A DNA stretch of 64,000 nt from JAMWDF01 sp964645405. GTDB lineage: Bacteria > Ratteibacteria > UBA8468 > B48-G9 > DSTR01. Numbering within the stretch: the first letter of the stretch is position 1; each line of letters begins with the position of its first letter. A program made the position numbers and the translations under genes. Below the pieces are notes generated by a model. That model saw only the letters and a program-made list of their open reading frames with translations. It had not been told where the DNA came from and searched no databases. Positions 1-8,032 of the stretch are shown piece after piece. The DNA is taken from assembly GCA_964645405.1 (NCBI GenBank), contig CAZYCA010000015.1, positions 23,562-87,561 on the forward strand, written 5' to 3'.

Positions 1-44
1 ATGAACTGACAGTCGCTGATTTAGTGAAGAAAAATATTACTTAA
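1..44 (+). CDS. C-terminal tail of an upstream gene (partial, unidentified)
   Basis: The reading frame that begins at base 3 is open from the window edge and ends in TAA at 42-44, giving a short tail that reads ELTVADLVKKNIT. It stops 15 bases before the next gene, which carries its own strong Shine-Dalgarno sequence. This fits the last codons of an upstream gene in the same operon, but so short a piece cannot be identified and the frame could be open by chance. Confidence 0.3.
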   Translation, partial: ELTVADLVKKNIT

Positions 45-59
45 CTTAAAGGAGGCAGT

Positions 60-269
60 ATGGCGGAGTGCGCAAATAAGAAAAAGAATCTGGAAAGATG
101 TAGTTGCAGCTACTCTGGATGTTCCCGGCAGGGTATCTGCTGCGAGTGTCTTCACTACCACTGGTCACAGAAGCAATTACCAGGATGTCTTTTCCCGCCG
201 GATGCTGAGAAGACCTATGACCGGTCGCTGAAGAATTTTCTTAAGGTCTGGGCAGCCCGGGTGAAATAA
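60..269 (+). CDS. DUF6485 family small cysteine-rich protein
   Basis: A 69-residue protein preceded by a clear AAAGGAGG ribosome binding site about five bases before the ATG. It has eight cysteines, seven of them in residues 5-30, in patterns such as CSCSYSGCSR and CCECLHYH, followed by an LPGCLFPPDAEKTYDRS stretch. This is the pattern of the DUF6485 family, whose function is unknown; the paired cysteines and histidine suggest metal binding, which is inference. It lies six bases upstream of glycerate kinase and is probably co-transcribed with it. Confidence 0.8.
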   Translation: MAECANKKKNLERCSCSYSGCSRQGICCECLHYHWSQKQLPGCLFPPDAEKTYDRSLKNFLKVWAARVK

Positions 270-275
270 TTCTTC

Positions 276-1430
276 ATGAGAATCCTTGTAGCTCCTGCTT
301 CCTTCAAGGGTAGTTTAAGTAGTATCCAGGCAGCCGGAATCATAGCCCAGGCCGCGGGCAAAATTCTACCGCAGGCGGAAGTGGAAACTTTTCCTCTGGC
401 AGACGGTGGCGAAGGGACACTACAGGTAATCCAGAAACTGATAGGTGGTAAAAAGCAGTGGTTGGCGGCTCTTGATGCGCTGACAAGGAAAAAAAAGGTC
501 TTCTGGTTGAAAAAAGGAGATAAAGCTTATTTAGAGCTGGCGCAAACTTCCGGTTTGACTCTGGTTCCTTCTTCGGCACGTAATCCTTTGTATACTACCA
601 CCTATGGTGTAGGGGAAATGATTCTTTCGGCTGTCAAAGCTGGCTGCCAGAAAATTTATCTGGGTGTGGGAGGAAGTGCTACCAATGACGGAGGTATAGG
701 TGCTCTTACGGCTCTGGGAGTGAAGTTTTTTACCCGTTCCCATCAAATACTCTGGCCCGGGAAAGGAGAAGATTTAGAGAGAATTTATCAGATTGATGCT
801 TCTGGTCTGCCTGCGGAAGTCAAAAAGGCGCAACTGATTATTATGACCGATGTACGCAATGTCTTGACTGGCAGAAAGGGGGCAGCATATATCTATGCAC
901 CGCAGAAAGGTGCCAGTGAGGAAATAGTCAGGCGGCTGGACAAAGGATTGAAGCATTATGCTGGAGTAGTAAAAAAGGTCACCGGAAAAAATATCCTGAC
1001 CATTGCCGGCGGTGGTGCGGCTGGTGGTATTGCTGCTGGTCTGTACGGTTTTCTTAATGTGAGAATTGTCTCCGGGATAGAGACCATTCTGGAATGGGGT
1101 AGTTTTGAGAACAAATTAGCCAGAAGCGACCTGGTCATAACTGGAGAAGGTAGTCTTGATGAGCAGGTAGAATACGGGAAGGCACTTTATGCGGTTTTTC
1201 ATCTGGCGGAAAAGTATCATCTTCCGGTGATTGCCTTTGCCGGTTCCATTTCCGAAAAAGGTTTCAGACTGGCAAGGGGAAGAAGAAGTTTTTTCAGTAT
1301 TGTCCCTGGTCCTGTCAGCACCAGGCTGGCGATGGCTAAAGCAAAAATCTTTCTGGCGCAAACTGTCAGCCAGGTATTGAAACTTTACTGCTGGGGAAAA
1401 TCTAAACGTGGCAGCCGCCAACTGTACTAA
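276..1430 (+). CDS. glycerate 2-kinase (GarK/GlxK type)
   Basis: A 384-residue protein of the bacterial type I glycerate kinase family, which phosphorylates D-glycerate to 2-phosphoglycerate with ATP and so feeds glycerate into lower glycolysis. The N-terminal APASFKGSL motif, the LADGGEGT motif near residues 42-49, a glycine-rich GGGAAGGIAAGL loop near residue 245 and DLVITGEGSLDEQ near 290 are all family hallmarks. Length is normal (about 380 residues). The ATG at 276 has only a weak ribosome binding site, so translation may be coupled to the DUF6485 gene just upstream. The end overlaps the next gene by 23 bases in another frame. Confidence 0.93.
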   Translation: MRILVAPASFKGSLSSIQAAGIIAQAAGKILPQAEVETFPLADGGEGTLQVIQKLIGGKKQWLAALDALTRKKKVFWLKKGDKAYLELAQTSGLTLVPSSARNPLYTTTYGVGEMILSAVKAGCQKIYLGVGGSATNDGGIGALTALGVKFFTRSHQILWPGKGEDLERIYQIDASGLPAEVKKAQLIIMTDVRNVLTGRKGAAYIYAPQKGASEEIVRRLDKGLKHYAGVVKKVTGKNILTIAGGGAAGGIAAGLYGFLNVRIVSGIETILEWGSFENKLARSDLVITGEGSLDEQVEYGKALYAVFHLAEKYHLPVIAFAGSISEKGFRLARGRRSFFSIVPGPVSTRLAMAKAKIFLAQTVSQVLKLYCWGKSKRGSRQLY

Positions 1431-3489
1431 GTTTTGTTCAGATTCCTGTTTGCAGGAAAGGTCTTTTCCCCGGTTAAGAATTTTGCTTTTCTTTATCCTG
1501 ATAGTTAGTACAATTGGTGTCTATCTTAATAGCCTTTCCGTTCCCTGGGTACTTGATGATGCTCGCTGCATCACGGAAAATCCGGTCATCCGTTCACCCT
1601 TAAGAATTTCTTCACTCTGGCGATACAGCAGGACGAGATTTTTAACTATGCTTTCCTTTGCTCTTGACTACCAGCGCGGCTGCTTAAATGTTTTTTCTTA
1701 TCATGTTACCAGTATCACCTGGCACATTCTAACAGTGCTTCTGGTGTGGCTGCTTACCAGGTTTTTACTCAGCGAGAATCAACGTTTCCGGCAGTCTTGT
1801 CTCCCGCAGGGAAATTTTTCTCTGGAAAAAGAGTTTTGCGCCTGGCTGGCAGCTATGGTTTTCGCACTTCATCCTCTTCAGACTTCTGCGGTAACTTACA
1901 TTTCCCAGCGCTGTACGGTAATGGTTGCCTTTTTTTATCTGGGAACTGTTTTGCTTTACGGGTTGTTCCGCAGCGGTATTTGTGGTGTGATAAGTTATGC
2001 AGGTGCTATCTTTTTAATGATTCTGGCAGTGCTTACCAAGGAAAACAGTTTCAGTTTGCCTTTAGCCTTGTTACTGCTGGAGGTAAGTTTTTTCTCTCAA
2101 GACCTGCGCAGGCGTGCGAAATATCTGGTCCCCTTTTTTTTGATTACCCTTTTTATTCCGTTAAGTTTTATTGTACGCAGCAGAACGGAACAGTTAAGCT
2201 GGTTAAGGTTCGCTGAGCCTGGAGGAACGATTAGCTGGTATCAATACCTGTTTACCCAGTGGCGCGTGATTATTACATATCTAAGGTTGTTGGTCCTGCC
2301 TTTCAACCAGAATATTGACTATGATTATCCTGTTTATTACAGTTTGACACAACCCCCGGTTTATCTCAGCTTTGTTTTAATTCTTTTTTTAATTTGTGAG
2401 GCGATATGGTTGTACTTTCGCCAGAAGAGATTACATGCTTTTTTAATAGGCTGGTTTTTTGTTACGCTGCTGGTAGAAAGTAGTTTTATCCCTATTGCTG
2501 ATGTTATTTTTGAACACCGACTTTACCTGCCAATGTTTTCGTTTTCTCTGGCTGTAGCCAGCGGTTGTTGCTGGGTGTTGAGGAAAAGGTACTCCTGGAT
2601 TTTTCTGACAATCATATTGCTGATTCTGCCCGCTTATGGCTATTTAACGTGTAGACGCAATAAGGTGTGGCAGAGTAATATTTCCCTCTGGTCTGATGCC
2701 GTTAAAAAAAGTCCCGGGAAAGCCCGACCGCATAACAGTCTGGGACAGGCACTCTCAGCCGGGGGACGTTTGCAGGAGGCTGTCAGTGAGTTTGAAAAAG
2801 CGCTGGAACTGGAGCCACGGTATATGAATGCCTTACTTGGTTTAGCCAGAACTTTCCGGGCGCTGGGTGAAGAAGAAAAAGCAATGTCCTTTTACAAAAG
2901 GGCACTGGAAGTGAACCCAATTCATCCACAGTTGAGATATGACCTGGCATTGATTGCCAGCGAAAAAGGTGATATTGCCACTGCCCTCAATCACCTGTCC
3001 GTAATTGTGAAGACGTCACCTTCTTTTCAGCCTGGTTTTCGCCTGGCAGGGATGCTACTCTGGAAAAAGGGAGAGCTAACCCGGGCGGAAAGATTTCTGC
3101 ATCATGCCATTTCTCTGAAGCCTGAAGATGCCCAGGCACATAATCTTTTAGCCATTGTCTACCAGCAAAAAGGGGAAAATGAGAAGGCTCTTTCAGAGTG
3201 GGAGAAAGCCTGCCGTTTAAATCCTAAGGAAGTTGCCTTCCTGCAGAATCTGGGAAAAATGTATCAGTTGCTCGGTAGACACAGTCAGGCAATTCAGATT
3301 TACCAGCAGTGTCTGAAGCTTCTGCCAGGAAATCCTGAACTGATGAATGACTTAGCGGTTTGTCTGGCTAACAATAACCAGATTCAGGAGGCAATTTCCC
3401 TCTGGAAAAAAATTCTGCAGGCTAATCCTGATTTTCAGCCGGCAATAACAAACCTGAAACTGGCAGAGAAAACTTTCAGGGGAAAATAA
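1408..3489 (+). CDS. TMTC-like polytopic membrane protein with C-terminal TPRs
   Basis: A 693-residue protein starting at a GTG inside the end of the glycerate kinase gene. Residues about 22-430 form a polytopic membrane region with PWVLDDARCITENP, a later SYHVTSITWH and a HPLQTSAVTYISQR motif. These match the luminal-loop signatures of TMTC/GT-C-type integral membrane glycosyltransferases common in deep-branching bacteria. Residues about 435-690 are seven or so tetratricopeptide repeats (for example RLQEAVSEFEKALELEP). A GT-C sugar-transfer role at the membrane is inferred from fold and architecture; the acceptor is unknown. The TPRs probably face the periplasm. The 3' end overlaps the convergent PLD gene by 14 bases. 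Confidence 0.8.
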   Translation: MAAANCTKFCSDSCLQERSFPRLRILLFFILIVSTIGVYLNSLSVPWVLDDARCITENPVIRSPLRISSLWRYSRTRFLTMLSFALDYQRGCLNVFSYHVTSITWHILTVLLVWLLTRFLLSENQRFRQSCLPQGNFSLEKEFCAWLAAMVFALHPLQTSAVTYISQRCTVMVAFFYLGTVLLYGLFRSGICGVISYAGAIFLMILAVLTKENSFSLPLALLLLEVSFFSQDLRRRAKYLVPFFLITLFIPLSFIVRSRTEQLSWLRFAEPGGTISWYQYLFTQWRVIITYLRLLVLPFNQNIDYDYPVYYSLTQPPVYLSFVLILFLICEAIWLYFRQKRLHAFLIGWFFVTLLVESSFIPIADVIFEHRLYLPMFSFSLAVASGCCWVLRKRYSWIFLTIILLILPAYGYLTCRRNKVWQSNISLWSDAVKKSPGKARPHNSLGQALSAGGRLQEAVSEFEKALELEPRYMNALLGLARTFRALGEEEKAMSFYKRALEVNPIHPQLRYDLALIASEKGDIATALNHLSVIVKTSPSFQPGFRLAGMLLWKKGELTRAERFLHHAISLKPEDAQAHNLLAIVYQQKGENEKALSEWEKACRLNPKEVAFLQNLGKMYQLLGRHSQAIQIYQQCLKLLPGNPELMNDLAVCLANNNQIQEAISLWKKILQANPDFQPAITNLKLAEKTFRGK

Positions 3490-4414
3490 GTTTTTCCGGC
3501 AGACTCTTCCAGCGCCACAACCTTTTCCATTCCCGCATAAAATTTCTGGCTAAGTCTTCGTCCTGAATGATAAGCAAACACTCTTTGTTTTTTCTGGCAC
3601 TGGCCGTAGGGTTGTAGGAGCCGGTGATAACGGTTCTGCCATCAACAATGAAACTCTTGTCATGAAGAAGTCCGGCTAAAAGGGTGCGTCTGATGTTTAC
3701 TCCTAAATCAAAAAGGAAGGGAAAGACAGAAAAGTCTCCGCTGGTAGTTGCTTCTATAAGACCGAAAACCTGGCATCCAGTGAGAGATTTTTTTACTAAA
3801 ATTTCTGCTACTGGCCGGGAAGTAAATTGAAACTGGAGAAAATGAATACTCTGCCTGGCATGCTGTAAGGTGTTACAAATCGCTGTCTCACAGTCACAGT
3901 GAGGAGAGAAAGCAGCCGTAACGTTTCCCTTCTGGTAAAAAGCAGGTCCTGGTTTATCCTCATACCATGCCTGAAACCTTTTTTCAAAGGTACTGGTTAG
4001 TTGCGGGTCCTCAAAAACTAAAATGTTATTGTGGTTAAGGAAGAGACTATCACTACTGAAATTAAGAGAACCGATAAGCAGGTACCTGCCATCTACAGTG
4101 ATGAACTTGGCGTGGAAAAGGGAAGGAGAAAAATCAGTTTTGACAGAGGTAAGTAATTCCTGAGGAAAGTTTGGACTTAAATTTTCCACCAGTATTTGCA
4201 CCTGAACGTTTTTCTTTTTTAATTGAACAAGCACGTCCTGGAGTGGTTTCCAGGAAAAATTATAGCAGGCCAGGTAAATTTTATGTCGGGTTTTTTCAGC
4301 AGTTTTTAGAACCAGTTGGTCAACAGCCTGGTGTGGAGTAAAATAAACAGAGGGGGAGGATGCCCTGACAGGACAGCAAAGAATCGCACAGAGTAAAAGA
4401 AGGAGTTTGCTCAT
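3476..4414 (-). CDS. exported phospholipase D-family protein (two HKD motifs)
   Basis: From the ATG at 4414 this is a 312-residue protein beginning MSKLLLLLCAILCCPVRASS, a convincing signal peptide; longer frames upstream would run through the divergent dehydrogenase gene and spoil it. Two HxKx4D motifs, HAKFITVDG and HDKSFIVDG, each followed by a G-S-x-N segment, mark a two-domain PLD-superfamily enzyme (phosphodiesterase or nuclease of the Nuc/cardiolipin synthase type). A periplasmic phosphodiesterase acting on lipid or nucleic acid is likely, but the substrate cannot be told. A single cysteine-rich signal end (CC-P) leaves room for lipidation. The next gene starts divergently only 39 bases away. 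Confidence 0.82.
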   Translation of the reverse strand: MSKLLLLLCAILCCPVRASSPSVYFTPHQAVDQLVLKTAEKTRHKIYLACYNFSWKPLQDVLVQLKKKNVQVQILVENLSPNFPQELLTSVKTDFSPSLFHAKFITVDGRYLLIGSLNFSSDSLFLNHNNILVFEDPQLTSTFEKRFQAWYEDKPGPAFYQKGNVTAAFSPHCDCETAICNTLQHARQSIHFLQFQFTSRPVAEILVKKSLTGCQVFGLIEATTSGDFSVFPFLFDLGVNIRRTLLAGLLHDKSFIVDGRTVITGSYNPTASARKNKECLLIIQDEDLARNFMREWKRLWRWKSLPEKLIFP

Positions 4415-4453
4415 ACTGAAAATTTTAACCCATAAGTTAAGGAAGGAGAAAAA

Positions 4454-5500
4454 ATGAAAGCGGCTATCTATTATGGTCAGCAGGATATCCGGGTAGCAGA
4501 CTGGCCGGAAAAAAGCCCTGGGGAGAAGGAAGTACTCATTAAAGTTGCTTATTGTGCTGTCTGCGGGACAGATGTACGCATTTTCTTCCACGGGCACAAA
4601 AAGGTTACTCCCCCAGCCATTATCGGACATGAAATTACCGGTGTGGTGGAAAAAATAGGCAAAGGTGTGGATAAGAAAAATTTTCAGGTGGGCGATGCTG
4701 TCACTGTGGTAACCTCTGTTGGCTGCGGGAAATGCGCGCTCTGTCGCCGGGGCCGCTACAACCTTTGTTTACAGACAAGGGCGATAGGTTATTACTGGCC
4801 AGGTGGTTTTGCCCGTTACCTAATTGTTCCGGAAGAGGCAGTCCAGCAGGAAGCAATCATCAAACTTCCAGATGGAGTTTCCTTATTACAGGGCAGTATG
4901 ATTGAACCCCTTTCCTGTGTAATTAACGGTCAGAATTATCTGGAGATAAAAGAAGGGGAAACTGTCGTGATTTTTGGTGGAGGTCCTATTGGTCTGATGC
5001 ACGCGTCTCTGGCAAAAGCTAAAGGTGCCACCACCATAGTGATTGACCCTGATTTTGATAGGCTGGTGCGGTTTGGTCAGAATTTTGCAGGCCTTATCTT
5101 GTGGAATCCCGGCAAGATAAATCTTAAACAGGAAATCTGGAAAATGACTTCCGGGTTAGGAGCTGATGTGGTCATTACTGCCTGCCCGGTGAAACAGGCT
5201 CAACTGGATGGACTGGATATTTTAGCACCCGGTGGTCGGCTCAGTCTTTTCGGAGGTTTGCCCAGGGATGATTCTTTGATTACCATAGATGCCAATCTCA
5301 TTCACTATAAAGAAATCTCTGTTTTTGGGGCTTTTGCTTCTAACAGGAAGGATTATCTGCAGGCTGCCAGTCTTATTTCTTCAGGGAAGATTCCTGCAGA
5401 CAGGTTCATTACCAGGGTTTTCCCTCTGGAGGAGATTACCCGGGCTATCAGTATGGTAAAAAAAGGGGAGGTGTTAAAGGCAGTGATTAAACTGGAGTAA
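4454..5500 (+). CDS. zinc-dependent alcohol dehydrogenase (MDR family, polyol type)
   Basis: A 348-residue medium-chain dehydrogenase with an AAGGAAGGAG ribosome binding site. Catalytic zinc ligands are Cys37 (AVCGTD) and His59-Glu60 (GHE); structural zinc ligands are Cys91, Cys94, Cys97 and Cys105. The Rossmann motif is FGGGPIGLMHA near residues 174-184. Relatives include sorbitol, threonine and L-iditol dehydrogenases, so oxidation of a secondary hydroxyl of a polyol or sugar acid with NAD(P) is expected. The SDR gene 18 bases downstream resembles sorbitol-6-phosphate dehydrogenase, which supports polyol use. A paralogue with the same HGHK motif after the first zinc site is encoded on the minus strand near 28.6 kb. 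Confidence 0.88.
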   Translation: MKAAIYYGQQDIRVADWPEKSPGEKEVLIKVAYCAVCGTDVRIFFHGHKKVTPPAIIGHEITGVVEKIGKGVDKKNFQVGDAVTVVTSVGCGKCALCRRGRYNLCLQTRAIGYYWPGGFARYLIVPEEAVQQEAIIKLPDGVSLLQGSMIEPLSCVINGQNYLEIKEGETVVIFGGGPIGLMHASLAKAKGATTIVIDPDFDRLVRFGQNFAGLILWNPGKINLKQEIWKMTSGLGADVVITACPVKQAQLDGLDILAPGGRLSLFGGLPRDDSLITIDANLIHYKEISVFGAFASNRKDYLQAASLISSGKIPADRFITRVFPLEEITRAISMVKKGEVLKAVIKLE

Positions 5501-5518
5501 AGAAAAAGGAGCGGCAGG

Positions 5519-6313
5519 ATGGAGGAAAAAGTATTGAAAGACCAGGTAGCCATTGTTACCGGGGCAGGCCGGGGGCTGGGTGAGGCTATCTGCTATGGTC
5601 TGGCAAAAGAAGGTGCGGTTGTCTGTCCCTGGGATATTGTACAGGAATGGGTTTTCCAGGTGGCAGAAAAACTGAAGAATGAGTACGGCTGTTGTGGCCT
5701 GCCAGCAGTAGTGGATGTTACCGACAGTCAGGCAGTACAGGAGCAGGTAAAACTGATTGCTGACAGTTTTGGCCACCTTGATATTTTGATAGCCAACGCC
5801 GGGATTCTTCACTCTTATGAGGTCACGGAGTTTCCGGAAGATGTCTGGCGCAAAATTATTGAAGTTAATCTTACCGGCTATTTTATTTGCGCCAAGTATG
5901 CTGCCCGGGTAATGAAACAACAACGTTCCGGGGTCATAGTCCAGATTAATTCCAAGTCAGGGAAAAAGGGGAGTTTCCGTAACAGTGCCTATGCTGCCAG
6001 TAAGTTTGGTGGTATTGGCCTTACCCAGTCTATGGCTCTTGACTTAGCTGCATACAATGTAAGGGTTAACGCTGTGTGTCCGGGAAACCTTCTGGACAGT
6101 CCGCTCTGGGTGGAAAGTCTTTATGAGCAGTATGCCAGGAAATGGGGAATTACGAAAGAACAGGTAAGACAAAGATATATTGACCAGGTTCCGCTGGGGC
6201 GACCCTGCACCTACGAAGATGTCATTAATGTGGTAGTTTTTCTTTGTGATAAACGTTCTTCCTATATGACCGGGCAGGCAATTAATGTGACTGGTGGTCA
6301 GGAAATGAGGTAG
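5519..6313 (+). CDS. SDR oxidoreductase resembling sorbitol-6-phosphate 2-dehydrogenase
   Basis: A 264-residue short-chain dehydrogenase. It has TGAGRGLGE (residues 14-22) for NAD(P) binding, NAG at 93-95, catalytic Ser145 in QINSKSGKKGS, and Tyr158/Lys162 in YAASK. The NSKSGKKGS block, the VPLGRPCTYEDVINV stretch and the terminal TGQAINVTGGQ closely resemble SrlD-type sorbitol-6-phosphate dehydrogenases, which convert sorbitol 6-phosphate to fructose 6-phosphate. The family is broad, so another phosphorylated or free polyol is possible. It follows the zinc dehydrogenase by 18 bases with a GGAGCGG-type ribosome binding site and probably shares its transcript; ribD begins 14 bases after it. 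Confidence 0.85.
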   Translation: MEEKVLKDQVAIVTGAGRGLGEAICYGLAKEGAVVCPWDIVQEWVFQVAEKLKNEYGCCGLPAVVDVTDSQAVQEQVKLIADSFGHLDILIANAGILHSYEVTEFPEDVWRKIIEVNLTGYFICAKYAARVMKQQRSGVIVQINSKSGKKGSFRNSAYAASKFGGIGLTQSMALDLAAYNVRVNAVCPGNLLDSPLWVESLYEQYARKWGITKEQVRQRYIDQVPLGRPCTYEDVINVVVFLCDKRSSYMTGQAINVTGGQEMR

Positions 6314-6327
6314 GCAATGCAGGTATT

Positions 6328-7449
6328 ATGGAGCACGAAAAATTCTTGAAAGAAGCGCTAAAACTGGCAAAAAGAGGCGAAGGGCTGGTCAGTCCTAATC
6401 CGCTGGTTGGTGCTCTGGTGGTAAAAGGTAAACAGGTGATAGGTCGGGGCTGGCATCAGGCATATGGCCTGGCTCATGCTGAGGTGGAGGCATTAAAACA
6501 GGCAGGGGCTAAAGCAAAAGGAGCCACTCTTTATGTTACACTGGAGCCATGCTGTCATTACGGCAAAACACCGCCTTGTGTCCAGGCTATTGTAGATGCT
6601 GGTATTAAGGAAGTAATCTGCTGTCTTCAGGACCCTAACCCGCTGGTCAACGGAAAAGGTTTTGAATTTCTGGAAAAAAAGGGTATCAAGGTGAGAAAAG
6701 GTTACCTGGAGAAAGAAGCCACCAGGTTGAACGAAGCATATCTGATTGCAGTTAAACACAGAAGGCCTTACATTATTCTGAAATGGGCGATGAGTCTTGA
6801 TGGTAAGATTGCCACCTGCGCCGGTGATTCCTGCTGGATTACAACAGAAGAGACAAGGCACTGGGTTCGTTCCTTTCGTTTTACCTGTGATGCCATTTTA
6901 GTCGGAGTAAACACGATCATCAGGGATGACCCGTTTCTTGATTACCAGCTTCCACGCTTTCAAACACGGCGTTCCCTTCTGGAGAGGAAACGTTATACAA
7001 AGGTTATCCTGGATACCAGGTTACAAACGCCCTGCTGTGCGAGGATTTTTTCTCATTCAGCCAGCCGGGTGATTATCTTTACTTCACATCTGGCACCTGA
7101 AGAAAAAGTCAGGCAGTTTACTCAGGCGAACTGCTCTGTTTTTAAGGTCAGCTCTGACAGAGAATTTTTAAATCTGGAAGAAGTCTGTAAGTATCTCTGG
7201 AGTGAGAAAATAGCGATTGTTCTGGTAGAGGGAGGTCAGAAGGTACTCAGTTGTTTCTGGGAGAAACGGCTGGTGGACAGAGTGATGATTTTTGTAGGGA
7301 ACAAGTTTATTGCCGGTACTCATTCCCTGTCTCCTCTGTCAGTCCCTGACCGCGAAAATCTGAACCCGGCACCGTTTCTGGAGGAACTATCAGTAAAACG
7401 TTTTGGTGACGACCTTTTGATTGAAGGATACCCATGTTTTCCGGAATAG
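6328..7449 (+). CDS. ribD: bifunctional riboflavin deaminase/reductase RibD
   Basis: A 373-residue protein with both RibD domains. Residues 1-145 are the cytidine-deaminase-like zinc domain with His50 and Glu52 (HAEVEA) and Cys75 and Cys84 (PCCHYGKTPPC). The remainder is the 5-amino-6-ribosylamino-uracil reductase domain beginning RRPYIILKWAMSLDGKIAT. It carries out the second and third steps from GTP to riboflavin. It heads a ribD-ribE-ribBA-ribH cluster, and its last 16 bases overlap ribE. No FMN riboswitch fits in the 14 bases before it, so any flavin control would have to act further upstream. Confidence 0.96.
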   Translation: MEHEKFLKEALKLAKRGEGLVSPNPLVGALVVKGKQVIGRGWHQAYGLAHAEVEALKQAGAKAKGATLYVTLEPCCHYGKTPPCVQAIVDAGIKEVICCLQDPNPLVNGKGFEFLEKKGIKVRKGYLEKEATRLNEAYLIAVKHRRPYIILKWAMSLDGKIATCAGDSCWITTEETRHWVRSFRFTCDAILVGVNTIIRDDPFLDYQLPRFQTRRSLLERKRYTKVILDTRLQTPCCARIFSHSASRVIIFTSHLAPEEKVRQFTQANCSVFKVSSDREFLNLEEVCKYLWSEKIAIVLVEGGQKVLSCFWEKRLVDRVMIFVGNKFIAGTHSLSPLSVPDRENLNPAPFLEELSVKRFGDDLLIEGYPCFPE

Positions 7450-8024
7450 TAGAAGAAGTTGGCAGGGTTGTAAGGCGCAGTTTTTCAGGCAGTTTACTGC
7501 AGATTGTCATTGCAGGGAAAAGGGTTACTCCGGAGCTGAAGGAAGGAGAAAGTGTGGCTGTTAACGGTGTCTGTCTTACAGTGGAAGGCAAGCAGGCAAA
7601 TACCTTCGTAGTCTGGCTCAGCAGTCAGACCCAGAAGGAGACTACGCTGGGTAGAATAGAAATTGGTGAGCCAGTCAACCTGGAACGGGCTTTGACTTTT
7701 GGAGGCCGGCTGGGAGGACATCTACTCACCGGACACATTGATTTTCAAACCTCTATACTTTTTTTCCAGCGCACAGGAGATTCTGCTTTGATGAAGATAA
7801 AAATAGATTATAACCATCTCCGGTACGTTGTAAGACGCGGCAACCTGGGAGTGGATGGAGTTTCTTTGACTGTAGCGGAACTGGACGGTGGACTGGCGAG
7901 CTTCTACCTGGTACCTTACACTTTAGCAAACACAACTCTGGCATTTAAGAGAGTCGGGTCGTGGGTCAACGTGGAGACAGACATTCTGGCTAAATATCTG
8001 GATAAACTCTGGAAAGAGAGGTAA
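7434..8024 (+). CDS. ribE: riboflavin synthase alpha chain
   Basis: A 196-residue protein starting MFSGIVEEVGRV, the diagnostic N-terminus of riboflavin synthase, with a GAAGGA ribosome binding site inside the ribD coding sequence. It has two lumazine-binding barrel repeats; the second starts near HLLTGHIDFQ, and GVDGVSLTVAEL corresponds to GVNGVCLTVEGK in the first. It dismutates two 6,7-dimethyl-8-ribityllumazine molecules to riboflavin, the last pathway step. It overlaps ribD by 16 bases and precedes ribBA by eight. Length is typical of the trimeric enzyme. Confidence 0.96.
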   Translation: MFSGIVEEVGRVVRRSFSGSLLQIVIAGKRVTPELKEGESVAVNGVCLTVEGKQANTFVVWLSSQTQKETTLGRIEIGEPVNLERALTFGGRLGGHLLTGHIDFQTSILFFQRTGDSALMKIKIDYNHLRYVVRRGNLGVDGVSLTVAELDGGLASFYLVPYTLANTTLAFKRVGSWVNVETDILAKYLDKLWKER

Positions 8025-8032
8025 AAAGTTTT

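Noticed and set aside
4415..4630. A longer start for the PLD-family protein
   Set aside because: It would overlap the divergent dehydrogenase gene and displace an obvious signal peptide.
6280..6328. An FMN riboswitch before ribD
   Set aside because: Only 14 bases separate the SDR stop from ribD, and no conserved RFN helices are visible in the SDR end.
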